In this document: in pieces, positions 20,789 through 29,146 of the stretch | Position numbering within the stretch: the first letter of the stretch is position 1 | Layout: every line of letters begins with the position of its first letter | Origin: Kocuria sp. TGY1127_2 | GTDB taxonomy: Bacteria > Actinomycetota > Actinomycetes > Actinomycetales > Micrococcaceae | NCBI RefSeq assembly: GCF_013394385.1 | Contig: NZ_AP022834.1 | Span: 1,488,001 to 1,552,000 of the forward strand | DNA: 64,000 bases | Direction: 5' to 3' | Notes under the pieces: generated by a model | Seen by the model: only the letters and a program-made list of their open reading frames with translations | Told to the model about the DNA's origin: nothing | Database searches by the model: none | Program-made: the position numbers and the translations under genes

Positions 20789-20826
20789 TAAACTCAACAG
20801 TTGTGTGTCCGATGGTCATCGGGCAC
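20789..20826 (+). promoter_or_regulatory. rpsT promoter -10 and leader hairpin
   Basis: TGATAAACT around 20786-20794 is a plausible -10 region. It is followed by the perfect inverted repeat GTGTCCGATG-GT-CATCGGGCAC (one G-T pair; 20805-20826), close to the predicted 5' end of the mRNA and about 95 bases before the rpsT start. S20 genes often have structured leaders used for autogenous control; whether this stem takes part is unknown. Confidence 0.45.
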
Positions 20827-20922
20827 TGCGGGCCGGATTGCCATAGGTATCCCCACGCCGCTCAGTCAAGATCCGGCTCGTTTGCCCTCACTGACCTATT
20901 AGACAAAACAGAAAGTTTTTAC

Positions 20923-21186
20923 GTGGCTAACATCAAGTCTCAGAAGAAGCGCATCCTGACTAACGAGAAGGCGCGCCTACGCAACAACGCTTACAAGTCG
21001 GAGTTGCGTACCGCCGTCCGCAAGGTCAATGCTGCTGTTGAAGCCGGCAACAAGGAAGAGGCTCAAGAAGCTCTTCGCTTCGTCGGCAAGAAGTTCGACA
21101 AGGCTGTTAGCAAGGGAGTTCTTCACAAGAACAACGCTGCTAACAAGAAGTCGAGTCTCAGCAAGCGTGTCAACGCTCTGTCTTAG
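20923..21186 (+). CDS. rpsT: 30S ribosomal protein S20
   Basis: S20 is a basic helical protein that binds the 5' domain of 16S rRNA. The 87-aa product begins [11 protein letters not shown], and [21 protein letters not shown] and the C-terminal [17 protein letters not shown] match the family over full length. It starts with GTG, preceded by a weak AGAAAG. A 160-base leader containing a hairpin precedes it and a strong terminator follows. Confidence 0.98.
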   Translation: MANIKSQKKRILTNEKARLRNNAYKSELRTAVRKVNAAVEAGNKEEAQEALRFVGKKFDKAVSKGVLHKNNAANKKSSLSKRVNALS

Positions 21187-21208
21187 TCTGCAGCTAGAGA
21201 AGTGAGTC

Positions 21209-21245
21209 GAAAGGCCCCTCCCCATTCGGAGGGGCCTTTCGTTTT
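21209..21245 (+). terminator. Terminator after rpsT
   Basis: GAAAGGCCCCTCC and GGAGGGGCCTTTC form a 13-bp stem with a short loop followed by GTTTTG on the plus strand, just after rpsT. It also lies at the 3' end of the convergent holA and may serve both. Confidence 0.92.
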
Positions 21246-21264
21246 GTCTGACCTGGTGTTTGGC

Positions 21265-22269
21265 CTACCTGGAGCCCGCGGTGGACAGCGTCAGGACCGC
21301 CCGTTCCAAGGCATAAACCGGGTCTTGGGCCTCACCCTTGACCTGGGCATCCGCCGCGGCGAGGCTCCGGATGACTTGGCTCAGTGCTTCCGAGCTGAAT
21401 CGCCGTGAGTCGCGTTGTGCTTGCTCGATCTGCCATGGAGCCAATCCCAACGATTTGGCCAGGGCATTCGGGTTTTCCCTCCGGCCGTGGACCTGCGCTA
21501 TGTGGCGGACACGAGCGGCAATGGCTCCAACCAATGGGACCGGATCGACGCCCGAATCCAGCGCCTGTCTCAAGGTCCGAAGGGCGAAACCACTGTTACC
21601 GCTGACCGCGGCGTCCGCAACCTTAAAAGCAGTCACCTCCACTCTTCCGCCGTAGTACTTCTCCACGACTTGATCCGTGACCGTAGGAGGCCCGTCCGCG
21701 ACCAACTGGTGGCAGGCCGCGGCGAGCTCGGAGACATCGCTGCCAGCCGCGGCAATCAGCATACGGGCGGCATCGGGCTCGATGCGACGCTGATCGGCCC
21801 GGAAAGTCTGATAAACGAAATCTGTCTTGTCCCGGTCCGTTTTGAGGGGTTTGCACTCGACCATGGGGGCTCGAGACTTCTTCACAGCGTCGATCAGTCT
21901 CTTCCCTCGGTTGCCTCCCCCATGGTGGAGAATCACGACTGACTCCGGGTCGGGAGACTCGACGTACGGGATGGCCTCGGCGAGGAACTCGTCGTTCATC
22001 TTCTCGAGTTCGCTGACCACGACGACACGGGCGTCTCCGAAGAGCGAAGGACTCGTGGCCATAGCCAGAGAACCGGTCGTGTAGTCCTTCCCGGAAAGCT
22101 CGTGGACCTCAACCTCGCCGCGGCCTTCGCGTACCGCCATCACCAGACGCCGCCTGGCCTGGGACGCGAAGTACTCTTCGGGCCCATAGAGCAGGACGAC
22201 GGGCGCGGGCTCAACATCACGCCAAGTGGGGCCACCCGAGGGTTCACGGGCTGATCTACGTGGGGGCAC
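21265..22269 (-). CDS. holA: DNA polymerase III subunit delta
   Basis: HolA is the clamp-opening subunit of the clamp loader. The 334-aa protein shows the family pattern: VVLLYGPEEYFASQARRRL near the start, a Rossmann-like region (VVVVSELEKMNDEF), LAAACHQLV, and the C-terminal collar (VDPVPLVGAIAARVRHIAQVH; ALERAVLTLS). The GTG start has GGAGAA upstream. It was the gene directly downstream of comEC before the composite element inserted; the two are now about 10 kb apart. Confidence 0.93.
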   Translation of the reverse strand: MPPRRSAREPSGGPTWRDVEPAPVVLLYGPEEYFASQARRRLVMAVREGRGEVEVHELSGKDYTTGSLAMATSPSLFGDARVVVVSELEKMNDEFLAEAIPYVESPDPESVVILHHGGGNRGKRLIDAVKKSRAPMVECKPLKTDRDKTDFVYQTFRADQRRIEPDAARMLIAAAGSDVSELAAACHQLVADGPPTVTDQVVEKYYGGRVEVTAFKVADAAVSGNSGFALRTLRQALDSGVDPVPLVGAIAARVRHIAQVHGRRENPNALAKSLGLAPWQIEQAQRDSRRFSSEALSQVIRSLAAADAQVKGEAQDPVYALERAVLTLSTAGSR

Positions 22270-22374
22270 AGGGTTTCTCCATGAGGCGAACGATGGTGCA
22301 ATGCGGTCGGTGAAAAGTCACGAGGTTGATTCACAAGCACGCGCGAACCTCCCCCAGATCATCCTCCATACTAG

Positions 22375-22711
22375 GTCATGTCTCCTTTATTGACGTGGCC
22401 AAGTCAGGACCGCGCTGAGGCCGACTGCCGCACGATAGGTGACCGCGAGTTTGTCATAGCGTGTTGCCAACTGCCACGGACCGAAGTGTTCCCTGGGCAG
22501 ATCGCGCCAGGCAACGCCGGCGCGGTAGCGATAGATCATTCCTTCGACGATCCGGCGATTGTTTTCGAATGGTCGAGCTCTCCTACCGGTATTGGAAGGT
22601 AGGAGTGGTTCGATTCGCTCCCACAGCTGATCAGTGAATACTTGATGTCGTTGCTGTGTAGTCACTCATACAGCGTCCCAGTGGTGAACTCGTCATTAAA
22701 GGAGACACGCC
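22375..22711 (-). mobile_element. Left IS copy: 337-bp internally deleted IS5-family derivative
   Basis: It keeps both terminal repeats (GTCATGTCTCCTTTATTG outside, GGCGTGTCTCCTTTAATG inside) but lacks 634 bp of the full-length right copy. By eye it differs from that copy at only about three positions over the shared sequence, so both are close relatives. Its small ORF (22387-22665, 92 codons) joins the transposase N-terminus up to GPWQ to the last 28 residues beginning LATRYDKLA. The catalytic Asp residues are lost, so it can move only in trans. Confidence 0.9.
22387..22665 (-). pseudogene. Internally deleted IS5-family transposase
   Basis: The 92-codon frame fuses the N-terminal 65 residues of ORF A (MTTQQRHQVFTDQLWERIEP to GPWQ) to the C-terminal end of ORF B. 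Because ORF A and ORF B use different frames in the intact element, the 634-bp deletion restores one continuous frame. It retains the helix-turn-helix-like DUF4096 part but no DDE core. Confidence 0.88.
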
Positions 22712-22724
22712 CTAGTCTCGCGGT

Positions 22725-23709
22725 ATGACTGCCATCGATGATCCTCTGACCTCATTCGCCCACGGCGGAGGGTGGGCCTGCAAGATCCCGCCGGGCGAAC
22801 TCGAGGAAGCCGTCAAGGGACTCACCGGCCAGGCCGGAGCGGATGTTCTCGTAGGCCTCGACGACGGTGACGACGCCTCTGCCGTCCGCGTCCGCGAAGA
22901 CCTGGCCGTGCTCTCGACTGCGGACTTCTCCCCCGGTTGTCGACGAGGCCTACGACTGGGGTCGGATCACGGCAGCGAACGCGATCTCGGACATCTACGC
23001 CATGGGTGGGACGCCGATCACGTCGATCAACCCGGTCGGCTGGCCGCGTGAGAAACTGCCGATGGAGCTGCTCACCGAGGTGCTGCGCGGCGGACTCGAT
23101 GTCGCAGCCCTCGCGAACTGTCCCGTCGCCGGCGGGCATTCGATCGACGATCCGGAGCCCAAGTACGGGATGGCCGTGACCGGCATCGCCCATCCAGATG
23201 AGCTCATGCGCAATGACGCCGCCGAGGTGGGTCTGCCCTTGACGTTGACCAAACCCATCGGCGTGGGGATCCTCAACAACCGCCACAAGCAGACCGGGGA
23301 ATACTTCGACGAAGCTGTGGCAACGATGACCGAACTCAACCGCGATGCGGCACAGGCAGCCGTGGCCGCTGGCGTGCGTGCGGTCACCGATGTCACCGGC
23401 TTCGGGCTGCTCGGGCATCTGTTCAAGATGTTCCGTGCCTCCGGAGTTGGTGCGGTCATCGATGGGACTGCGGTGCCCCGCCTCGGCGGAGTCGATGAGT
23501 CGATCGCTGCCGGCTACGTCTCCGGCGGAACCCGTCGCAATCTCGACTGGGTGCGCCCCAGTCTCACCGCCGAGGACTTAGTCAGCGAAGACGACTTGTT
23601 CCTGCTCGCCGATGCCCAGACCCCGGGCGGACTTCTCGTCGTCGGCGAGCTGCCCGGTCACCCGGTCATCGGGGAGATCGTCGTCGGCTCGGGTGTGCAC
23701 GTGCGGTGA
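22725..23709 (+). pseudogene. selD: Selenophosphate synthase, frameshifted and missing the catalytic Cys/Sec
   Basis: SelD makes selenophosphate from selenide and ATP. The N-terminal part (FAHGGGWACKIPPGELEE, DVLVGLDDGDDASAV, LAVLSTADF) is in one frame and the rest (VVDEAYDWG, AMGGTPITSINPVGWPREK, GHSIDDPEPKYG, DVTGFGLLGHLFKM, QTPGGLLVVGE) in another; the break lies at about 22925-22935 and fits a net loss of two bases. The residue equivalent to E. coli Cys17, Cys or selenocysteine in active enzymes, is Trp encoded by TGG at 22773-22775, one base from TGA and TGC. No selA, selB or selC is seen. The start codon is nine bases from the left IS, which has removed the native promoter. Homology is certain; inactivity is inferred. 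Confidence 0.88.
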
Positions 23710-23963
23710 CGCCGACATCGACTTCACAACGTTCATCTCGAACAAGAGCAAGCACATCACAGAGCGTATGGTCGCGAGTCGGATTCCCGAGTTCAACCGG
23801 AAAAGCGTCGGTGACCCCGGCCCAGCGTTGGGGACGAATCGACAGCCGCGGGATACTGCCGGATTGCGACCCGCAGCGCAATGCAGCACTCCCAAAACGG
23901 TCGTGGACTATTGACTGTTCCGGCTTTAGGGTCGAGACATCCTCTTAGGAAGCGAGCCATTGA
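23710..23963. other. Intergenic remnant and promoter region of the lyase operon
   Basis: These 254 bases follow the selD stop. Short frames exist on both strands (for example 23666-23881 minus), but none shows a recognisable family or ribosome site. The last 65 bases hold the promoter-like motif of the downstream operon. Confidence 0.5.
23900..23932 (+). promoter_or_regulatory. Promoter with shared cargo motif (lyase operon)
   Basis: GTCGTGGACT (23900-23909) contains -35 TGGACT, followed by a 17-base spacer and -10 TAGGGT (23927-23932). The same arrangement precedes the aldolase gene and, with an 18-base spacer, the cyclase gene. It ends 31 bases before the lyase start codon. Confidence 0.6.
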
Positions 23964-24830
23964 ATGTTGAATTCACTGCGAGATCTCATCGCATCCGGTA
24001 CGCCGCTCATCGCTCCGTCCATCTATGACGGGATTTCCGCAGCGGCGCTCCGCGATGCCGGCTTCTCTGCCGCATACATCGGAAGTTATGCGACGGGAGC
24101 GACGAAATACGCCGTTCCCGATATCGGTTACATCGGAGTCGAAGACATGGCAGACCAAGTACGACGGTTGTCGCCCATCGCAGACGTTCCCCTGATCGTC
24201 GACGGGGAGGGCGGTTGGGGCAACCCGCTGCACGTCGCACGTTCCATCAAACTCCTGGAGCAAGCCGGGGCCGCCGCCATTCACATCGAAGACCATGATT
24301 TCGGCAAGCACATCGTCGAGAGCCCGCGGATCATTCCGACGGAGCAGGCGGTGGACAAGATCAAAGCGGCTGTGGACGCTCGAGATTCAGAGGACCTGAT
24401 GATCATCGCGAGAACAGACGCCGCCGGCACCGAAGGCCCGCAAGCAGCATTCGACCGCCTGATGGCGTACCAGGAAGCTGGGGCAGACGGCCTGTTCTAT
24501 GCGGGAGTCCCCGATTCCGCGATCCAACTTCGCCTCAAGGACGAGAGTCGGGTACCGATCTTCGGCGTCGACTTCCCGGGACAGAGCGCCGCCGAACTTG
24601 GGAAACTGACGGATGTGATCCTCTACTACGGCCTCACACACCTCGTCGTGCGCAATGCGCTCAGCCGCGCCTTTTCCGTCCTCTCGGCGGAAGGTTCCGC
24701 CGTCAGTCTCGAAGAAGAACTCGGCGGCATTCCCGGAATCATCGGATTCGATGACTTTCTCGGAGTCCCCCAGGCTCGCGAAAAGGCCGAACAGTTCGGG
24801 CTCATCGATGAAAAGGACACGAACGAATGA
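23964..24830 (+). CDS. Isocitrate lyase/PEP mutase superfamily protein
   Basis: This 288-residue alpha/beta-barrel protein matches the superfamily of 2-methylisocitrate lyase, 2,3-dimethylmalate lyase, oxaloacetate hydrolase and PEP mutase: LIAPSIYDGISAAALRDAGF at the start, IVDGEGGWGNP at the metal site (usual form DADTGYGN), AAAIHIEDHDFGKH, and MIIARTDAAGTEGPQAAFDR. The Lys-Arg/Lys-Cys-Gly-His loop of true isocitrate and methylisocitrate lyases is absent (HDFGKHIVES instead), so classical lyase chemistry by that Cys is unlikely. A C-C or C-P bond reaction on a 2-oxo acid or malate-like compound remains possible. AGGAAG precedes the ATG, and its stop overlaps the next gene (ATGA). Confidence 0.82.
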   Translation: MLNSLRDLIASGTPLIAPSIYDGISAAALRDAGFSAAYIGSYATGATKYAVPDIGYIGVEDMADQVRRLSPIADVPLIVDGEGGWGNPLHVARSIKLLEQAGAAAIHIEDHDFGKHIVESPRIIPTEQAVDKIKAAVDARDSEDLMIIARTDAAGTEGPQAAFDRLMAYQEAGADGLFYAGVPDSAIQLRLKDESRVPIFGVDFPGQSAAELGKLTDVILYYGLTHLVVRNALSRAFSVLSAEGSAVSLEEELGGIPGIIGFDDFLGVPQAREKAEQFGLIDEKDTNE

Positions 24831-26140
24831 CGAACTCCGATACGACCCTGTTTCACGGAGCGCGACTGATCGTCGGCGATGGCTCCGATGCCATCGATGA
24901 TGCTGGATTGCTCGTCACGAACGGCATCATCGTCGCATCTGGTCGGATCGCTGACATCTCGGCTCCGACAAGCGCGCGCCGCGTCGACCTCACCGGCAGG
25001 ACAATCATGCCGACGATCATCAATCCGCACATCCACGCCGGATATCTCAAGGGCGCTGCGACAGATGCGGATAACTTCACACGCGAAAATGTGCTCGATC
25101 ACCTTCGCCGATTCATCTACTACGGCGTAAGCGTCGTGCAATCGCTGGGAACGGATCGTGACGGCGTGGAGATCGCGATCCGCGATGAACAGCGATCGGG
25201 CAGGCTCCACGATCCCGAGTTGGCTCTGCTGCTTTCTGCATCGAACGGTATCGCGGCCCCCACCCCCGGTGATGGCAACGGGGGCGCTTTCTTCGCCCCC
25301 GATGCGATTCTCGAGGCAGACACCCCTGACCAAGGGCGACAACGCGTACACGAGGTGCTCGCAGATAACCCGGACGCAATCAAGTTCTGGGTCGATGACC
25401 GAAACGGCACCAAGAACAAGTTCGGCCCGGATGTCTATGGAGCGATCATCGATGAAGCGCACACAGTCGGCAAGAGGGCAATCGCTCACATCTACGAACT
25501 CGACGACGCCAAGGGCGTCATCCGGGCCGGTGCCGATGGCACAGCGCACATGGTTCGCGCTCCCGGCCCGGACGACGAGCTGCTCACTCTTATGCGAGAC
25601 AACGATGCGTTTGTCTTCACCTCGATGAGCATCCAGAAGATGCTGGTTGACGGCAGCGGATGGCTTGACGATCCGTCCCTGGCCGAGACTGTCGACGAGG
25701 CGTCGCGACAGACCATCCGAGCGATGATCGAGAGCGCCGACCCGGAAGTGGTCACATCCATGAAAGATGGCTACCGGATTCTCGAGACCGGCCTGCGCAG
25801 ATACTCAGATGCCGGGGTGACCGTGCTTCTGTCCGGTGACACCGGCGTCTTAGCGCAATTTCCGGGATTCACAGAGCACCGAGAGCTTGAGGCGATGGTG
25901 CATGCCGGGATGCCCGCGGCCGCAGCCATCCAGTCAGCAACGCTGCTTCCCGCACAGATGCTTGGTCTCACCGATCGAGGTTCACTTGACGTCGGCAATC
26001 GGGCCGATTTCCTCGTGCTCAACGCAGACCCGCTCAAAGATATTTCGAACACTCGCAATATCGCAGCCGTCTACATCGACGGTTCACGCGTCGATCGCGA
26101 CAATCTCAGACACACAATCGCAAAGAGAGATCATGCCTAA
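24827..26140 (+). CDS. Amidohydrolase-superfamily metal-dependent hydrolase
   Basis: The 437-residue protein has the amidohydrolase layout: a small beta-sandwich from the N-terminus (LIVGDGSDAIDDAGLLVTNG), the HxH metal motif in PTIINPHIHAG, a likely bridging Lys in DAIKFWVDDRNG, a metal His in AIAHIYELDD, a later His in DGTAHMVRAPG, the catalytic Asp in VLLSGDTGV, and the closing block LGLTDRGSLDVGNRADFLVLNADPLKD. The last block is typical of imidazolonepropionase-like enzymes that open lactam, imide or enamide rings. The substrate is unknown. It overlaps the lyase gene by four bases and the SDR gene by eight, so the three are translationally coupled. Confidence 0.88.
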   Translation: MTNSDTTLFHGARLIVGDGSDAIDDAGLLVTNGIIVASGRIADISAPTSARRVDLTGRTIMPTIINPHIHAGYLKGAATDADNFTRENVLDHLRRFIYYGVSVVQSLGTDRDGVEIAIRDEQRSGRLHDPELALLLSASNGIAAPTPGDGNGGAFFAPDAILEADTPDQGRQRVHEVLADNPDAIKFWVDDRNGTKNKFGPDVYGAIIDEAHTVGKRAIAHIYELDDAKGVIRAGADGTAHMVRAPGPDDELLTLMRDNDAFVFTSMSIQKMLVDGSGWLDDPSLAETVDEASRQTIRAMIESADPEVVTSMKDGYRILETGLRRYSDAGVTVLLSGDTGVLAQFPGFTEHRELEAMVHAGMPAAAAIQSATLLPAQMLGLTDRGSLDVGNRADFLVLNADPLKDISNTRNIAAVYIDGSRVDRDNLRHTIAKRDHA

Positions 26141-26966
26141 ACCAGTACTTGTCATCATCGGGTCGGGCGGAATGGGCGCTGCGATCGCGCGTCGGGTCGG
26201 AGCCGGTCGCACACTCGTGCTCGCTGACTTCGATGAAACACGTCTCGAGGCTTTCGCCGCGTCGATGCGAGACGACGGGTATGCCGCCGTCGAACAGAAG
26301 GTCGACGTCAGCGATCGAGCGTCAGTCGCTGCGCTTGCCGATACCGCTGCAAGCCTGGGCCCGGTCATCGCAGTCGCACATACCGCTGGTGTGTCTCCGC
26401 AGCAGGCCCCGGTCACAGCCATCCTGCACGTGGATCTGCTGGGCACTGCGATCGTACTCGAGGAATTCCAACATGTCATTGCAGAAGGGGGTGCCGGCGT
26501 TGTGATCTCCAGCATGGGAGGACACATGGGAAGTAGTCCTCAAGACCTCGAGCAGGCCTTGGCGACTACGCCGACGGATGAGCTGCTTGAGCTTCCCTTC
26601 CTCTCTGCCGAGAATCTCACTGATGCCGGAGCGGCATATTCGCTCGCCAAACGAGCGAACCGGCTGCGCGTCACGGCCGCCGCACCATCGTGGGGCGATC
26701 GAGGGGCACGGATCAATTCGATCAGCCCCGGGATCATCTCCACACCGATGGGTCAGTTGGAGCTTTCGGGAGCCGACGGGGGCGGGATGCGTGCCATGCT
26801 CGACGCTTCTGCAACCAAACGCCTCGGCACACCAGAGGACATCGCGAACGCGGCGGACTTCCTCCTCGATCCGCGTTCCAGCTTCATCACCGGTACCGAC
26901 CTTCTCGTCGACGGTGGTGTCATCGCCGCACTGAGGTCCGGTCGACTCTCCATTCCTGGAGTGTAG
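26133..26966 (+). CDS. Short-chain dehydrogenase/reductase
   Basis: The 277-residue SDR has the dinucleotide loop GSGGMGAAIA, DFDE after the second strand (favouring NAD over NADP), DVSD, a HTAGVSP block in place of NNAG, the active-site YSLAK, and INSISPGIISTPMG with the C-terminal FITGTDLLVDGG. Serine, tyrosine and lysine of the catalytic set are present (VVISSMGG, YSLAK). It begins inside the end of the amidohydrolase gene (ATGCCTAA). It probably interconverts an alcohol and a ketone or aldehyde in the same pathway. Confidence 0.88.
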   Translation: MPKPVLVIIGSGGMGAAIARRVGAGRTLVLADFDETRLEAFAASMRDDGYAAVEQKVDVSDRASVAALADTAASLGPVIAVAHTAGVSPQQAPVTAILHVDLLGTAIVLEEFQHVIAEGGAGVVISSMGGHMGSSPQDLEQALATTPTDELLELPFLSAENLTDAGAAYSLAKRANRLRVTAAAPSWGDRGARINSISPGIISTPMGQLELSGADGGGMRAMLDASATKRLGTPEDIANAADFLLDPRSSFITGTDLLVDGGVIAALRSGRLSIPGV

Positions 26967-26988
26967 GCGGAAGGCTCTTCGTGAAACT

Positions 26989-27046
26989 GAACTGCTCCCC
27001 AGCAGTTGGTCGGATCAAACAGACACCAACTTACGGGGAGCAGTTC
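26989..27046. repeat. 58-bp nested inverted repeat (IS-end-like relic or terminator)
   Basis: GAACTGCTCCCC (26989-27000) and GGGGAGCAGTTC (27035-27046) are a perfect 12-bp inverted repeat. GTTGGT and ACCAAC pair inside it. The arms resemble ends of IS3-family elements that read GAACTGCTCCCC, here left with almost nothing between them. It sits between the convergent SDR and cyclase genes and may also act as a two-way terminator. Confidence 0.6.
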
Positions 27047-27086
27047 TACGCGTTCTCCATCGCTTCCGCAGCCACCGACGTTTCGG

Positions 27087-28049
27087 TCAGAACAGTGCCA
27101 CGGGGTTAGTTGCGCTCGATGTGACTCCGACCATGCGCCAAGGCAGCATGGCGAAGAAGAATTCCGAACGGCCCAGATCGGCGCATTTGGCTGCGAGTTC
27201 GGTGAGTTCCATATTGTCGATGAGCCACAGTCCGAGCGCAACGAGACCGATTTCGTGTATCGGGCGGATAAGGTCCAGGGTGTCGAAGCCCGAAGGTTGC
27301 ACGTCCTGAATCCCATCGCTTCCGATAGCCGCGATGTCACGTTCACGCAGGTAGGGCAGACATGCTGCGCTCAGACCGGCTTGGAGCTGCAAATAGGGGT
27401 TGTCTGGCCCGAAGGCGGGGCCTTCGGCCAACACCCGAGCAACGTGGCCTGTGTGCACGATGAGCACGTCTCCCGAACCGACGGTGACGCCCTGACGTTC
27501 TTCGGCGGCAAGGAGCTCCTCCGGGGTGACGGCGTGTCCGGCCTCCAGCCACGGCACTTTGTGGAGTCCTGCGATGTCAAGGAGCACGCCACGAGCGACG
27601 ATGCCGTCGCTGGCATGATGGACTGAGAGCTTTCCGGCTCCCCCGATCGAGGTGGTGTTCGCTGCGACGTCGAACCCGTTGTAGTTCTTCCCGTCCCAGG
27701 AATAGTGAGCCAAACCGTCCAGGTGGGTGTTTGAGCCGTGAGCGGCGATGCCGACGTATTCCGTCACGCCGTCGAAGCGAACGCTGTCGCCCAGATGGTG
27801 GCTCGCTTCGCCGATCTGCATGAACCGCTGCGTCGATGTCAGTCCCGTCTTCAGCGGGTCAGGGTCAGCCGCATCGATATTGCGTGAGAGTGAAATGATC
27901 TCGCCGGATTCGATCAGCGAAGCTGCCCGTCTGCGGGTCTCCGGAGTAATCAGGTTGAGGGTTCCCAGACGGTCATCGTCTCCCCACCGTCCCCAGTTGG
28001 AGAGAGTGTCGAAGTAACCGATCGCCTCATCGGCGGTAGGTAGTGTCAT
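27087..28049 (-). CDS. Cyclase-family (kynurenine formamidase-like) metal hydrolase
   Basis: This 320-residue protein belongs to the cyclase/KynB family, whose members include arylformamidase, isatin hydrolase and polyketide cyclase-like enzymes. The metal motif HGSNTHLDGLAH corresponds to HxGTHxDxPxH. GVLLDIAGL, GDVLIVHTGH and the late AIGSDGIQDV and HEIGLVALGLWLIDN blocks match the longer cyclase subgroup. These enzymes open cyclic amides or anhydrides or act on formamides with Mn or Zn. It is transcribed away from the LysR gene and has its own copy of the cargo promoter motif. The substrate is not known. Confidence 0.86.
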   Translation of the reverse strand: MTLPTADEAIGYFDTLSNWGRWGDDDRLGTLNLITPETRRRAASLIESGEIISLSRNIDAADPDPLKTGLTSTQRFMQIGEASHHLGDSVRFDGVTEYVGIAAHGSNTHLDGLAHYSWDGKNYNGFDVAANTTSIGGAGKLSVHHASDGIVARGVLLDIAGLHKVPWLEAGHAVTPEELLAAEERQGVTVGSGDVLIVHTGHVARVLAEGPAFGPDNPYLQLQAGLSAACLPYLRERDIAAIGSDGIQDVQPSGFDTLDLIRPIHEIGLVALGLWLIDNMELTELAAKCADLGRSEFFFAMLPWRMVGVTSSATNPVALF

Positions 28050-28122
28050 CAGATCTGTTCCTTTCCCATCAGCGTTGACCGAAACGGGATCTCGTCGGAA
28101 GCGCAGTCATCATCGGGTTTCG

Positions 28123-28156
28123 AGTCTACGAGTCGCGATCAACAGCAGTCCATGAC
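28123..28156 (-). promoter_or_regulatory. Promoter with shared cargo motif (cyclase gene)
   Basis: On the minus strand GTCATGGACT (28156-28147) holds -35 TGGACT, an 18-base spacer, and -10 TAGACT (28128-28123). It lies in the interval between the divergent cyclase and LysR genes, the usual place for a LysR operator. Confidence 0.58.
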
Positions 28157-28199
28157 CGAGTTGGGTACCGATGGTTGCAAGCCAGGACATAATAGAGGT

Positions 28200-29096
28200 A
28201 TGGAGCTTCGACATCTGCATCATTTTCTGGCCGTTGCTGACGAGCTGAATTTCTCCAGAGCAGCGGCGCGGGTCAATATCTCCGCCTCCCCGTTGAGCAG
28301 GAGCATTCAGCAACTGGAGCGCGAGGTAGGAGGTCCGCTCTTCATCCGGGGAACTCGTAAGGTTGAAATCACACCTCTCGGACGCGCGTTGCAGCCCCGA
28401 GCGCTCAAGGTTGTCGAGGAAATGGACGCGCTGACTCGCGACATGAGACGACAGGCGGTTGACCTGGTGGAACTGTCCATCGGGATGACATCGGTGAGAG
28501 CAGAATTGGCGAGAGCGATCATCGACGACGTCGTCCTGCAGACTGAGCCCAACGCGGCCGTTCGCCTGGAGCTGTTTGACTCGTTCGCGCAGATGGACCT
28601 GATTGTCGATGGCAGCCTCTCGCTAGGCTTGGTGAATCGGCGTCGAAGCGATCACCGGCTTCACTACTTACCCATCATGATCGAGACTCCGGCATTCGCC
28701 TTACCAGACACACCACACAACTCAGCCCTGACCGAAGTACTGCCCGAGGACATTGTGGGTCTGCGACTGCTTCTCCAGCCCGGGTTCGGCCCAATAGAAT
28801 CACCGCTGGTCCCCTATGTGGAAGCAGCGGGCGAGGTTGTTCAGGTCAACGCCGCAGTCGTCGGGGGGCTGGCAGCCGTGATCGCCGAAGGCGACGCGTG
28901 TTGTCTCACTATCGCGAACGAGGACGCTCCCTGGCACAGACATGTCATTGGTGACGGCGTCGTCATCCGACCGATGCCACCCGAGTTACAGGCCACCACC
29001 TACCTTTGCTGGAGAGCCGACCGCGATAATGACGATGATCTGGGTGCAATACTCCGTCTCTTACATGAGCGCTTTCCGCAACCACTTCAACCGTGA
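28200..29096 (+). CDS. LysR-family transcriptional regulator
   Basis: This 298-residue protein starts with the LysR winged helix (MELRHLHHFLAVADELNFSRAAARVNISASPLSRSIQQLE, shown in part by RHLHHFLAVADELNFSRAA) and has a two-lobed periplasmic-binding-like effector domain after about residue 90. I chose the ATG at 28200 because the helix begins directly and AGAGG precedes it; an in-frame ATG at 28152 would add 16 unrelated residues and overlap the promoter of the divergent gene. Its likely targets are the three cargo promoters sharing GTCRTGGACT. Confidence 0.93.
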   Translation: MELRHLHHFLAVADELNFSRAAARVNISASPLSRSIQQLEREVGGPLFIRGTRKVEITPLGRALQPRALKVVEEMDALTRDMRRQAVDLVELSIGMTSVRAELARAIIDDVVLQTEPNAAVRLELFDSFAQMDLIVDGSLSLGLVNRRRSDHRLHYLPIMIETPAFALPDTPHNSALTEVLPEDIVGLRLLLQPGFGPIESPLVPYVEAAGEVVQVNAAVVGGLAAVIAEGDACCLTIANEDAPWHRHVIGDGVVIRPMPPELQATTYLCWRADRDNDDDLGAILRLLHERFPQPLQP

Positions 29097-29146
29097 CGAA
29101 GCGAGGCGTATTCGGACCTGAAATGCAACAACAAGAGTCCCGAATA

